Source of the DNA: GCA-2697345 sp049602715
GTDB taxonomy: Bacteria; Pseudomonadota; Alphaproteobacteria; Rhodobacterales; Rhodobacteraceae
NCBI GenBank assembly: GCA_049602715.1
Contig: JBMYRX010000035.1
Location: 1 to 21,338, forward strand
Direction: 5' to 3'
DNA length: 21,338 nucleotides
Shown here: piece after piece, positions 1 through 8,659 of the stretch
How the letters are laid out: every line of letters begins with the position of its first letter
How positions within the stretch are numbered: position 1 is the stretch's first letter
Program-made: the position numbers and the translations under genes
Notes under the pieces: model-generated
What the model was told of the DNA's origin: nothing
The model's input: the letters and a program-made list of their open reading frames with translations, nothing else
The model's database searches: none

Positions 1-171
1 TTAAACAAAAAATTAAATAAATATATATAATATAAAAAAAAATATAAGATATATTTACAATATACTTATAAAGTGATTACCCTATTAGTGTGCTCTTTTT
101 TATGAAAGCGGTTTCAAAAATAATCTGGGCGATATTTATTTTTTGTTCGTTTCACAGGGAATGGAAGAAAT
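1..171. other. AT-rich leader upstream of the amidase gene
   Basis: Extremely AT-rich stretch before the first gene. It contains no ORF I can support. It holds a LacI-type operator candidate at 103-116 and a purine-rich ribosome binding site (GGAAGAA) just before the ATG at 172. Several TATA-like hexamers are present, but the base composition makes choosing a promoter by eye unreliable. Confidence 0.5.
103..116. promoter_or_regulatory. Candidate LacI-family operator (TGAAAGCGGTTTCA)
   Basis: A 14-bp near-perfect palindrome, TGAAAGCGGTTTCA, centred on CG, with only the bases flanking the centre failing to match. LacI/GalR-family regulators typically bind even palindromes with a central CG and TGAAA/TTTCA-like arms. 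It lies about 55 bp before the amidase start, where a repressor would block transcription of the catabolic block. No LacI-family gene is in the window, so the regulator would be encoded elsewhere. The assignment rests on the motif alone. Confidence 0.45.
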
Positions 172-1818
172 ATGAGTAAGGAAAACAAGATTACACCATC
201 AGATATTTTAAGTGCTGAGAAACTTTTAGGTATTAGCTACTCAAAAGCGGAGCGAGAACAGATGGTTGAGAATCTTGAGGGTCAGATTCTTTCAGCAAAG
301 GTTCGTAGGGGAGTTACTTTAAACAACGAGTCTCCAATGGCTTCCAAATTTGACCCAAGGTTACCCGGCTTTCAGATGCCATCGGGGTCCGACGTGAAGA
401 TAAGAATAAAACGAAAACCTATACCGAAAAAAGATGAAGATATCGCTTTCGCAAGTGTTGTAGACCAGGGTAATTGGATAAAATACGGCCTCATCACGAG
501 TCGTCGATTAACAGAAATCTATCTTAGGCGGATTAAGAAATACCAAGGTAAACTCGAGTGTTTTGCTACTGTGACTAAGGACGAGGCGTTGGCAGAGGCT
601 GATGCAATGGACTCTTTAACTAGAGCGAATATTAATCTGGGGCCTCTACATGGTATTCCCTATGGATTAAAAGATCTATTTGATACAAAAGGCATTACTA
701 CTGGGTGGGGAGCTGAACCTTATCGAAATAGGGTTCCATCTAAGGATGCAACAATCGTTAAAAAATTACGCGCTTCGGGTGCCGTAATGTTGGGTAAAAC
801 TACCCTAGGCGCGTTGGCCTATAATGATATCTGGTATGGTGGACGTACCAAAAACCCTTGGAATATAAATGAAGGTAGTAGTGGCTCTAGTGCAGGCTCA
901 GCTTCAGCAACTGCAGCAGGTTTGTGTAGTTTTGCAATTGGCACAGAAACTCTTGGTTCAATTACATCACCAAGTCAAAGATGTGGAACAACAGGATTGA
1001 GACCTACTTTTGGACGCGTGAGTAGAGCTGGAGGTATGGCTCTTTGTTGGTCCTTAGATAAGGTTGGCCCAATTTGCCGTTATACAGAGGATACTGGAAT
1101 TGTGCTATCAATTCTGAATGGCTATGATGAAAATGATTTGTGTAGTATCCGTGCACCTTTCAAATTTGATACGTCAAAGGAAATAAAAAATCTCGTCGTA
1201 GGCTATCTACCTGATGCGTTTAAGGTTGGATCTACAGATGTAGACCATGCTGCATTAAAAGCTGCGCGTAGTCTTGGGGTAAAGATTAAAAAAGTTGATA
1301 TTGAGGATCTTCCGTACATGTCATTAATCAACATTCTTTACGCAGAAGCAGCTGCTGCATTCGAAAATCTTACTTTGTCCGGCAAAGATGATACGTTAAC
1401 TTGGCAGGATGATGGTGCATGGCCGAATACATTTCGGAAAGCTAGGTTCTTATCAGCCGTTGATCATGTTCAGCTTGATCGCCTTAGATATCTTGTGATG
1501 AAAGCTCTGGATGAGCTTTTTGGTAAGATAGATATCCTTATTGGACCATTCGATACGGGACCTATGCTCGTTGCTAGTAATTTTACAGGCCATCCATGCC
1601 TGCATCTGCGGGCAGGGTTTCAGAAACTGGCCTCTCGTGGTGCAGCTTCGTTAGGGGACGGTAAGTTAAACACCGGTGAGGCTGGAGCAGGGCGGACGTT
1701 TACGGTCCCTCATGGAATTTCACTTTGGGGACGACTTTTTGAGGAAGAAACAATACTTAATTTTGGAATGGCACTAGAAAAAGTACTGGATGTTAACAAA
1801 AGGAGACCACGTCTTTAA
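172..1818 (+). CDS. Amidase-signature family hydrolase
   Basis: A 548-residue serine hydrolase that cleaves amide (C-N) bonds; substrate unknown. The Ser-cisSer-Lys triad of the amidase signature family can be placed: Lys167 in GLKDL, cis-Ser239 in the Gly/Ser-rich GSSGSSAGSA loop, and nucleophile Ser263 in TETLGSITSP. The last departs from the usual DTGGSIR but keeps GS-I. The first ~100 residues are an extra, mostly helical N-terminal part, making it longer than a typical GatA (~480). No signal peptide is seen, so it is probably cytoplasmic. The start is supported by GGAAGAA upstream. It precedes a peptide-type ABC importer by 150 bp and probably acts on the imported compound. It is unlikely to be GatA itself, because no gatB or gatC is nearby and the nucleophile loop differs. 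Confidence 0.93.
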   Translation: MSKENKITPSDILSAEKLLGISYSKAEREQMVENLEGQILSAKVRRGVTLNNESPMASKFDPRLPGFQMPSGSDVKIRIKRKPIPKKDEDIAFASVVDQGNWIKYGLITSRRLTEIYLRRIKKYQGKLECFATVTKDEALAEADAMDSLTRANINLGPLHGIPYGLKDLFDTKGITTGWGAEPYRNRVPSKDATIVKKLRASGAVMLGKTTLGALAYNDIWYGGRTKNPWNINEGSSGSSAGSASATAAGLCSFAIGTETLGSITSPSQRCGTTGLRPTFGRVSRAGGMALCWSLDKVGPICRYTEDTGIVLSILNGYDENDLCSIRAPFKFDTSKEIKNLVVGYLPDAFKVGSTDVDHAALKAARSLGVKIKKVDIEDLPYMSLINILYAEAAAAFENLTLSGKDDTLTWQDDGAWPNTFRKARFLSAVDHVQLDRLRYLVMKALDELFGKIDILIGPFDTGPMLVASNFTGHPCLHLRAGFQKLASRGAASLGDGKLNTGEAGAGRTFTVPHGISLWGRLFEEETILNFGMALEKVLDVNKRRPRL

Positions 1819-1968
1819 ATCACACAATATACCTTTATTTGAGCAGTAAGAACTGTAGGTCTTATAAATAGGATCTTCACTTAAAGAGCCACTATTAAGG
1901 GGGCCGAATTAAATTGACACATAGTAGAATAAAAAATTTGAAAAACGTTTAAATGAAAGGATAAAGTA

Positions 1969-3510
1969 ATGAAAAATAAAATAATTCATAAAACAATGTC
2001 CGCATTGGGTATGACATTGATGCTTGGGTTTATATCACCTGTATCAGCAGCTGATGAGTGCCCGGTAAAAGGCGGCACGTTAGTGTGGGGTCATTCTGAA
2101 ACAACACAAAACCTTTACACTCACCAAACCGGTACTATATCGACTATGAGAATATTACAAAATATCCATGATGGGCTTGTAACAACTGATAAGAACCTGA
2201 ATATCATTCCTGAGCTAGCTGAAAGCTATGCGGTAAGTAAGGATGGAATGAGTTATACCTTCAAACTTCGCAATGGTGTGAAGTTTCATGATGGTTCGGA
2301 TATGACATCTGCAGATGTAAAATACAGTTTTGAAAAAATAATGGACCCTGAAACTGGAGCAGTTAATAAACCAGTCTTCAATAGTGTTGGATCCATTGAA
2401 ACACCTGATGACCATACTGTTATTATAAAGATGGATCAAGTTAATGCACCGTTCTTAGGTCGATTAGCAGCGCTCGGTGCGGGTGCTGTGATTCCTGAAG
2501 GATCTGCTGAGACACAGGGAGAAAACCCTGTTGGTGCAGGTCCATTAAAATTTGTTCGACGCGAATTTGGTAATGAAGTGGAACTTGAGCGTTTTGACGA
2601 TTACTGGAATGGAGCCGCATGTATCGATCGTTTGATTGCCAGAGAGGTTACCGAACCAACAGTTAGACTCACTGGTCTACGCACAGGCGAAATGCATCTG
2701 ATCAATGATATTCCAACAGACAGGATCGATGAAATTAAAGCAGATAAAAATCTTGAAGTATTAAGCTGGTCTCACGGTGTTTTTGATTTTGTAAACTTAA
2801 ATTATAAACATGGTCCATTTCAGGACGAGCGAGTAAGATTAGCGATTGACTATATGATAGATAAGGAAACGCTTTTACAAGGAGCCCTTTGGGGGCAGGG
2901 CAAGACAGCGGCATCGCCAGGTTTCGCAAGTAGTGCGTCGTATAATGCAAGCCTTACTCAAAGGCCGCAAGATATAGCGAAAGCAAAGGCACTTTTGAAG
3001 GAAGCTGGTTATGGTCCTGGAGACTTGAAAGTTGTCTTTAAAGCGACAACTAATTACCCATATCATGTAGAAGCGGCTCAAATCTTAGTAGAGTGGTTCC
3101 GTGAGGCTGGTGTTGAGCTGACTATTGAACAGCTTACCTGGGCAGATTGGCTGAGCCAAGTTTGGGTGGATAAAGATTTCCAAATGTCTATGATGAACTT
3201 TAATTCAATCTGGGAAGAAGACTTCCTTTACTACAGCCTGTATAATTCGACAGGAGGGTTTAATTACCGAGGAATTAATGACCCTGTTATCGATGAACTT
3301 ACAGAAAAAGCTCGTGTTACGGTAGACGATGCGGCTAGAGCTGATATCTACAGGGAGGTGCAGCAGCGAGTGTTTGATAAAGTTCATGATATTGTAGTAT
3401 GGCACCGGAACAGTTCTTTTGGAGCACAAAAGAATGTGGGAGGGCTGGATACATTAGTTAATGCAGACGGTGCGACTTACCACTTTCACAGAGTGTGGTT
3501 AAAGGAATAA
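1969..3510 (+). CDS. ABC transporter substrate-binding protein, family 5 (peptide/opine type)
   Basis: A 513-residue periplasmic solute-binding protein of the SBP_bac_5 (DppA/OppA-like) family that delivers substrate to the permeases encoded next. A Sec signal peptide is clear: positive N-terminus (MKNKIIHK), hydrophobic core to about residue 22, and probable cleavage after Ala27 (VSA|AD). The mature protein carries family features such as the SADVKYSFEKI segment near residue 112 and the GAGPLKF loop near residue 190. AAAGGA lies 9 bp before the ATG. It heads the transporter genes, 150 bp after the amidase, with a TTGACA-like hexamer at 1914-1919 that could give it its own promoter. The ligand cannot be read from sequence: family members bind di/oligopeptides, opines, glutathione or nickel. 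Confidence 0.95.
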   Translation: MKNKIIHKTMSALGMTLMLGFISPVSAADECPVKGGTLVWGHSETTQNLYTHQTGTISTMRILQNIHDGLVTTDKNLNIIPELAESYAVSKDGMSYTFKLRNGVKFHDGSDMTSADVKYSFEKIMDPETGAVNKPVFNSVGSIETPDDHTVIIKMDQVNAPFLGRLAALGAGAVIPEGSAETQGENPVGAGPLKFVRREFGNEVELERFDDYWNGAACIDRLIAREVTEPTVRLTGLRTGEMHLINDIPTDRIDEIKADKNLEVLSWSHGVFDFVNLNYKHGPFQDERVRLAIDYMIDKETLLQGALWGQGKTAASPGFASSASYNASLTQRPQDIAKAKALLKEAGYGPGDLKVVFKATTNYPYHVEAAQILVEWFREAGVELTIEQLTWADWLSQVWVDKDFQMSMMNFNSIWEEDFLYYSLYNSTGGFNYRGINDPVIDELTEKARVTVDDAARADIYREVQQRVFDKVHDIVVWHRNSSFGAQKNVGGLDTLVNADGATYHFHRVWLKE

Positions 3511-3518
3511 GAAAATGG

Positions 3519-3539
3519 TGGAGCGTGTAAAGCGCTCCA
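3519..3539 (+). repeat. Intercistronic hairpin after the binding-protein gene
   Basis: A perfect 7-bp GC-rich stem, TGGAGCG/CGCTCCA, with a 7-nt loop, starting 9 bases after the binding-protein stop codon. No T-run follows, so it is not a standard intrinsic terminator. Hairpins here are known in binding-protein operons (for example malE-malF) to stabilise the upstream message or partly block readthrough, giving more binding protein than permease. That role is inferred. Confidence 0.55.
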
Positions 3540-3565
3540 TCTACTAAGTTTTCGTAAGGGTCAAC

Positions 3566-4507
3566 ATGGCATATCTTATCCAACGATTACTATCGATGGC
3601 AGTAACTCTTTTCTTAATTTCGATTATTACTTTTACTGTTACAAATATATTACCTGGTGATGTTGCCATGATGATTATGGGGACGCAATCAAACCCAGAG
3701 GCCTTGGAGAACCTTAGACAAAGCCTGGGTTTAAATGATCCATGGATCATTCAGTACGGTCGATGGATTTTTGGTATGTTAACTGGTGATTGGGGTAATT
3801 CTTTACTTTTTAAGATGCCAATTGGTCCCATTCTATTACAGAAGATGACTGCTAGTGGACTGATTGTACTGTTGTCCATGACCATTGCGCTTACTCTTGC
3901 TGTGCCTCTCGGAGTTTGGTCAGCTGTTTTTAAAAATCGGTGGCAGGATACTGCAAGTAGTTCGGCCTCGATACTCGGAGTTAGTTTACCAGATTTTTTC
4001 TGGGGTATAATGCTTATACTTCTTTTTGCGAGAGCTCTTGGTTGGTTTCCCTCATCCGGGTTTGTTCACCCAAATGAAGATTTGTTAATGGCACTCAAAC
4101 ATGCGTTTTTGCCCTCTCTGGCATTGGGGCTCGGGTTAATGGCTCATTTGACGCGAATGACCCGTGCTACAATGACTGGAATTTTAAGCCAAGAATTTAT
4201 CCGCGTTGCTCGCGCAAAAGGGTTGGCGGAGAAAACTGTTGTCTGGCAGTATGGATTAGCAAATGCTGTTGGACCGGTCATGACAGTAGCTGGTCTTCAG
4301 ATGGGATATCTATTTGGTTCGATTATTGTTATGGAAAGCTTGTTCAATTACACTGGGATGGGCTGGCTTACTTATCAGGCCTTATTGAACAGAGATATCC
4401 CTCTTATTCAAGCCACAGTTTTTGTCATCGCAGCGGTCGTCATGTTGGTCAATTTGTTAGTTGATCTTCTTTACCCAATATTTGACCCAAGGATACGTTT
4501 AAAGTGA
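3566..4507 (+). CDS. Peptide-type ABC transporter permease (DppB/OppB-like)
   Basis: A 313-residue integral membrane permease, the first of two channel subunits. It begins with the MAYLIQRLL... hydrophobic N-terminus typical of DppB/OppB, followed by a periplasmic loop and about five further membrane segments. The EAA-type loop that docks the ATPase is visible around residues 208-226 (EFIRVARAKGLAEK). The C-terminus ends LYPIFDPRIRLK, as in many family members. TAAGGG precedes the ATG. Its TGA stop overlaps the GTG start of the second permease (GTGA at 4504-4507), so the two are translationally coupled. Confidence 0.94.
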   Translation: MAYLIQRLLSMAVTLFLISIITFTVTNILPGDVAMMIMGTQSNPEALENLRQSLGLNDPWIIQYGRWIFGMLTGDWGNSLLFKMPIGPILLQKMTASGLIVLLSMTIALTLAVPLGVWSAVFKNRWQDTASSSASILGVSLPDFFWGIMLILLFARALGWFPSSGFVHPNEDLLMALKHAFLPSLALGLGLMAHLTRMTRATMTGILSQEFIRVARAKGLAEKTVVWQYGLANAVGPVMTVAGLQMGYLFGSIIVMESLFNYTGMGWLTYQALLNRDIPLIQATVFVIAAVVMLVNLLVDLLYPIFDPRIRLK

Positions 4508-5331
4508 GTATTTTAAAAAAATTTATGAATTTCAAGGGTTTAACGGGAATGGTTCTGGTTATTCTTGTCATTTTGATAGCAATTTTTGCTCCCTTAATAA
4601 TTCCACCTGAATATGCTACAAGAATGGATATGAGGGCTAGGTTGGCCCCTCCAAATTTCAACCACTGGCTCGGCACTGATCAGTTGGGGCGCGATCTTTT
4701 CTATAGAGTAATGCTCGGTGCCCGGACCTCAATTAATATCGCTGCGTCTGCTGTGTTAATGAGTTTAATAATAGGTCTTCCCTTGGGCCTCATCTCAGGA
4801 TATTTTGGTGGACGAACAGATAATATTCTCATGCGTCTTGTCGATACTTTACTGAGTTTCCCTGCTTTGCTACTTGCTCTTACAATTAGTGCTGTCCTTG
4901 GCCCAAATCTTCAAAATACGATTTTAGCCATCGGTATTGCGTTTACCCCTTACCTTGCTCGACTTATCAGGGGCGAAGCTCTAAGGGTTTCACAGATGCC
5001 TTACGTTGAAGCTGCGAGGTCATCAGGTGCAACGAATACCCGTTTAATTGTGGGTCATGTTTTACCAAATATTATGCCTGTAGTAATAGTGCAGGCCACT
5101 ATAAGTCTTGCATTTGCTATTTTGGCGGAGGCTGGATTGTCTTTCTTGGGCTTGGGAACGCAGCCACCTGAGGCCTCTTGGGGTCTTATGATCCAAGCAT
5201 CTAGAGACTACCTAGATCGCGCTCCATGGACAGCCTTAGTACCTGGTACGGCTGTTGCGTTGACTGTTTTAGGACTTAATATGTTTGGTGATGTTCTCAG
5301 AGATGTACTTGATCCGAGGTCACAGTCATGA
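4504..5331 (+). CDS. Peptide-type ABC transporter permease (DppC/OppC-like)
   Basis: A 275-residue second permease subunit. An N-terminal membrane helix leads into the OppC N-terminal segment with the family phrase GTDQLGRDLFYRVMLGARTS. Five more membrane segments follow, and the EAA loop is near residues 163-178 (PYVEAARSSGATNTRLI). The start codon is GTG inside a GTGA overlap with the upstream permease. The gene ends in an ATGA overlap with the ATPase gene. These overlaps support coordinated synthesis of the complex. The assignment is firm; the transported compound is unknown. Confidence 0.94.
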   Translation: MSILKKFMNFKGLTGMVLVILVILIAIFAPLIIPPEYATRMDMRARLAPPNFNHWLGTDQLGRDLFYRVMLGARTSINIAASAVLMSLIIGLPLGLISGYFGGRTDNILMRLVDTLLSFPALLLALTISAVLGPNLQNTILAIGIAFTPYLARLIRGEALRVSQMPYVEAARSSGATNTRLIVGHVLPNIMPVVIVQATISLAFAILAEAGLSFLGLGTQPPEASWGLMIQASRDYLDRAPWTALVPGTAVALTVLGLNMFGDVLRDVLDPRSQS

Positions 5332-7187
5332 GCACTAGTACTCAGAGTATTCCTAAAACAAAAAAAACAGATGATGACCCTGTAATTTCAATTGAAAATT
5401 TACAAGTTCAGTTTGAAACTGAGGGTGATACGATAATAGCTGTTAATGACGCTACTTTTAAAGTTCACCCAGGAGAGACCGTTTGCCTCGTTGGAGAGAG
5501 TGGGTCTGGAAAATCTGTCACCTCTCTTTCTCTAATGCGGCTCGTTGAGTTTGGGGGCGGTGAAATTAAGAATGGTCAGATGCTTTTATCTAGGAACGGA
5601 CAAGGAACAATAGACCTTGCTGAAGCTGAGCCTGAGACAATGCGTTCCATTCGCGGTAACGAAATTGGGATGATCTTCCAAGAGCCAATGACATCGCTCA
5701 ACCCAGTATTTTCAATTGAAAGGCAGTTGACAGATGGATTGCGGTTGCACACAAACCTATCAGCGGCTGAAACACGAGAAAAGGCGCTGGAGTTATTAAA
5801 AGAAGTTAGAATTCCTGATCCCGAGAAGAGGTTACGTCAATATCCACACGAACTCTCTGGTGGAATGCGACAACGAGTGGTTATTGCAATAGCTATGGCC
5901 TGCCGGCCAAGGTTACTAATAGCTGACGAACCAACAACTGCGTTGGATGTAACCATCCAAGCTGAAATCCTGAGCCTAATTAACCGGTTAAAGCGTGAAA
6001 CTGGGATGGCAGTTCTTTTTATCACGCACGATATGGCGGTTGTCGCTCAAATGGCCGACCGAGTAGTCGTGATGTATCGGGGTAATCTAATTGAGCAGGG
6101 GCCTGTTGAAGACATCTTTTCTTTCCCGAAAGAAAAATATACCCAGGCTCTATTAGCCGCAGTTCCTCAACTGGGAGAGATGGCTGGGACATCTAAACCG
6201 AGGCCCCTCGCGATACCAGGAAGCCCAGCAACACTTGAGACTGTTAAGGTTGACGAAGTCGAAACTACTAAGAAAGCTCTTCTTGAAGTTAAGAACCTCG
6301 TTACAAGGTTTCCCGTTTATGGTGGTATTTTACGGAGGAAAGTGGCCAATGTTCACGCTGTTGAAGATGTATCTTTTTCGATAAACAAAGGAGAAACAAT
6401 GGCTCTAGTTGGAGAGTCGGGGTGTGGAAAATCAAGTTGTGGGAGATCTATCTTACGGCTTGTAGAACCGGTCTCAGGTGAAATACACCTCAACGGCAAG
6501 GATATTATCTCTCTTAGTGATCATGATTTGAGGAACTCTAGGCGAGATATGCAAATGGTATTTCAAGACCCATTCGCATCATTAAATCCGTATATGAGAC
6601 TTAGAGAACAGATTGCCGAGCCCTTAAAAAACTTTGGGCTGGGCTCAAAAACTGAAAGAAACGATCTTGTCGCCGATATTTTGAAGAAAGTTGAATTGCC
6701 ATTGTCTTTTTTGAGTCGGTTTCCGCATGAGCTCTCGGGTGGTCAGAGACAACGCGTAGCTATTGCACGCGCTATAGTAGTCAACCCGAGTCTTGTCATA
6801 ACAGATGAAGCTGTTTCGGCTTTAGATGTATCGGTTCAGGCCCAAGTGTTGAATTTAATGATGTCTCTTCAGGATGAATTAGGCTTATCATACTTGTTTA
6901 TTAGTCATGATATGGCCGTTGTTGAGCGAGTTTCACACAAGGTAGGGGTTATGTATCTAGGAAGACTAGTTGAACTCGGTAGTAGAGCGCAAATTTTTGA
7001 AAATCCACAACATGATTACACGCGCTCGCTTTTGGCAGCTGTTCCAATAGCCGATCCAAAACAAAGAAACATTTTAGGTGATATGAGTTTTAAGCCGATA
7101 CCCTCACCAGTCTTTCCTGTAGGGCATCGAGTTGATAGTCCGATTTATGACGAAATCGAAGATGGTCATTTAATTCTTAGGAATTAA
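5328..7187 (+). CDS. Fused double ATP-binding subunit of peptide-type ABC transporter (GsiA/DppD-DppF-like)
   Basis: A 619-residue protein joining the two ATPase domains that DppD and DppF carry separately, as in GsiA. First domain: Walker A GESGSGKS (56-63), Q-loop Gln118, signature LSGGM (176-180), Walker B to Glu201, switch His234. Second domain: Walker A GESGCGKS (362-369), Q-loop Gln413, signature LSGGQ (469-473), Walker B to Glu494, switch His528. The linker is about residues 280-318. Both sites look intact; the second has DEAVSALD where DEPxSALD is usual. The C-terminal cysteine-containing tail common in Opp/Dpp ATPases is not seen in domain 2. Starts in an ATGA overlap with the permease gene. 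Drives import by the complex at the inner membrane. Confidence 0.95.
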   Translation: MSTSTQSIPKTKKTDDDPVISIENLQVQFETEGDTIIAVNDATFKVHPGETVCLVGESGSGKSVTSLSLMRLVEFGGGEIKNGQMLLSRNGQGTIDLAEAEPETMRSIRGNEIGMIFQEPMTSLNPVFSIERQLTDGLRLHTNLSAAETREKALELLKEVRIPDPEKRLRQYPHELSGGMRQRVVIAIAMACRPRLLIADEPTTALDVTIQAEILSLINRLKRETGMAVLFITHDMAVVAQMADRVVVMYRGNLIEQGPVEDIFSFPKEKYTQALLAAVPQLGEMAGTSKPRPLAIPGSPATLETVKVDEVETTKKALLEVKNLVTRFPVYGGILRRKVANVHAVEDVSFSINKGETMALVGESGCGKSSCGRSILRLVEPVSGEIHLNGKDIISLSDHDLRNSRRDMQMVFQDPFASLNPYMRLREQIAEPLKNFGLGSKTERNDLVADILKKVELPLSFLSRFPHELSGGQRQRVAIARAIVVNPSLVITDEAVSALDVSVQAQVLNLMMSLQDELGLSYLFISHDMAVVERVSHKVGVMYLGRLVELGSRAQIFENPQHDYTRSLLAAVPIADPKQRNILGDMSFKPIPSPVFPVGHRVDSPIYDEIEDGHLILRN

Positions 7188-7250
7188 TATCAACTCGTAC
7201 TAGCCCTACTCCTGAGATGGTAACGACTCCCTGTAACTATGATTTGATGG

Positions 7251-7266
7251 TTGACTGTTTAGTCAA
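7251..7266. repeat. Short palindrome TTGACT-N4-AGTCAA in the leader
   Basis: A perfect 6-bp inverted repeat with a 4-nt spacer, midway between the ATPase gene and the demethylase-like gene. It could be an operator (half-sites TTGAC spaced by 6) or an RNA hairpin upstream of the larger hairpin at 7311-7338. An unspaced relative, AGTCAA-N3-TTGACT, occurs at 16,759-16,773. Function unknown. Confidence 0.35.
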
Positions 7267-7310
7267 GATCTATAATTAGCAATGTAGTTTTTAAAGTATT
7301 ATTTTTAAAT

Positions 7311-7340
7311 AAAGCTTGTCGTATATCAAACAAGCTTTTT
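7311..7340 (+). terminator. Intrinsic terminator or attenuator hairpin
   Basis: A perfect 9-bp stem, AAAGCTTGT/ACAAGCTTT, with a 10-nt loop, running into TTTTT and then ATATTTT. It has the shape of a rho-independent terminator, 124 bases after the transporter stop. However, it ends only 26 bases before the next ATG, leaving no room for a normal promoter, so it may act as an attenuator or partial terminator controlling the downstream gene. Confidence 0.55.
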
Positions 7341-7365
7341 ATATTTTCAAGGAAAGCATTCTTCA

Positions 7366-8508
7366 ATGAGTATTACGAGCGATTTTGGCTTTGGGACACA
7401 GATTAGAAAGTCTCCTTTCTTTGACTCTACGGTAAAGTGGGGCGCAAAAGGTTTTTCGGTTTACAATCATATGTATATTCCAAGAGATTTTGGTGATCCT
7501 GAAGAAAACTTTTGGAACTTAGTCAATAATGCTATTCTTTGCGATGTCGCCGTCGAGCGACAGGTTGAAATTACTGGTAAAGATGCCCAAAGATTTGTTC
7601 AATTATTAACCCCTAGAGACTTATCTAAACTTTCTGTCGGGCAATGTAAGTATATTCTAATTACAAACGCTCAGGGTGGTATTATAAATGACCCTATTTT
7701 ACTTCGTCTAGAACAGAATAGATACTGGATTTCGCTCGCGGATAGTGACGTTTTATTATGGGCCCAAGGGGTTGCGGTGAACTCTGGTCTCGATGTAAAT
7801 ATTTTTGAACCTGACGTTTCTCCACTTCAGTTGCAGGGCCCCAATTCGGGTAAAATAATGGAAGTGCTATTTGGAGCTAGTATAACAGACTTAAGGTATT
7901 ATTGGTTACGTGAATTTGATCTAGACGGAATCCCCTTAATTGTTTCTCGTACCGGTTGGTCGAGTGAACTCGGTTACGAACTTTTCCTTTGCGACAGTAC
8001 CAAAGGGGATATTTTGTGGGAAAAAATTATGAGTGCTGGAGCTCCATTTAATTTGAAACCTGGGCATACTTCGTCAATTCGAAGGATTGAGGGGGGTATG
8101 CTATCTTACCATGCAGATATGGATATTTATACAAACCCATTTGAGTTGGGTTTAGATCGATTGGTAGAATTAGAAACTGATTTACAATTTATTGGAAAGG
8201 CAGCTTTAAAGAAAATTAAGTGCAGTGGAATAAAACGAAAGCAAGTTGGTCTTGAAATTTTAGGGTCGCCCTTAAATGGACCCAACACTCGTTTTTGGCC
8301 TTTAGAAATAGGTAAAAAAATTGTTGGAAAAGTTACTTCGGCGGTTTATTCTCCAAGACTTAAAAAAAATATTGCTCTTGCAATGGTTGAAGTCGAACAT
8401 ACTACAATGAGTACTGATTTTGAAGTCATTACACCGGAAGGTAATTTACAAGCAAATGTTGTTGAGAAACCTTTTTTTGATCCCAATAAAAAGATAACCA
8501 CCGCTTGA
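7366..8508 (+). CDS. GcvT/DmdA-family tetrahydrofolate-dependent methyltransferase (demethylase-like)
   Basis: A 380-residue aminomethyltransferase-fold protein, expected to move a methyl or C1 group from a small substrate to tetrahydrofolate. The folate-binding GcvT domain spans about residues 30-270 and the C-terminal barrel about 290-372. The stretch from VAVERQVEITGKDA (61-74) through LTPRDL, GGIINDP (104-110) and EPDVSPLQLQGP strongly resembles DMSP demethylase DmdA. But where I recall true DmdA having a WSKQGG motif, this protein has WSSELG (198-203), more like GcvT or dimethylglycine dehydrogenase. A paralogue with another methylated substrate is therefore more likely. No dmdB, dmdC or dmdD is present. 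AAGGAAA precedes the ATG. It sits between a peptide-type importer and an M20 peptidase. Confidence 0.85.
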   Translation: MSITSDFGFGTQIRKSPFFDSTVKWGAKGFSVYNHMYIPRDFGDPEENFWNLVNNAILCDVAVERQVEITGKDAQRFVQLLTPRDLSKLSVGQCKYILITNAQGGIINDPILLRLEQNRYWISLADSDVLLWAQGVAVNSGLDVNIFEPDVSPLQLQGPNSGKIMEVLFGASITDLRYYWLREFDLDGIPLIVSRTGWSSELGYELFLCDSTKGDILWEKIMSAGAPFNLKPGHTSSIRRIEGGMLSYHADMDIYTNPFELGLDRLVELETDLQFIGKAALKKIKCSGIKRKQVGLEILGSPLNGPNTRFWPLEIGKKIVGKVTSAVYSPRLKKNIALAMVEVEHTTMSTDFEVITPEGNLQANVVEKPFFDPNKKITTA

Positions 8509-8545
8509 TATCATTGCTGTATCTTTGGTTAAAAAAAAGAATAGG

Positions 8546-8586
8546 ATAGTCCCTTTTGATGTATCTTGGCGTTGCATCGGGACTAT
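8546..8586 (+). terminator. Hairpin after the demethylase-like gene
   Basis: An 8-bp stem, ATAGTCCC/GGGACTAT, with an inner GATG/CATC stem, located 38 bases after the stop codon and followed by an AT-rich tract (TATAACTATATATTTT) rather than a clean T-run. It may terminate transcription or protect the 3' end of the upstream message. It lies 73 bases before the M20 peptidase start. Confidence 0.45.
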
Positions 8587-8659
8587 TATAACTATATATT
8601 TTATATATATACGCTAATTAATTAACTCAAAAACCTTATCTAATAATTGGAGCTTTTCT

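Noticed and set aside
1920..1955. Second LacI-type operator (AAACGTTT) before the binding-protein gene
   Set aside because: Only an 8-bp core is symmetric and the outer arms do not match TGAAA/TTTCA; expected by chance in AT-rich DNA.
7188..7310. Glycine riboswitch before the GcvT-family gene
   Set aside because: The conserved aptamer strings expected of a glycine riboswitch are not visible; only hairpins are.
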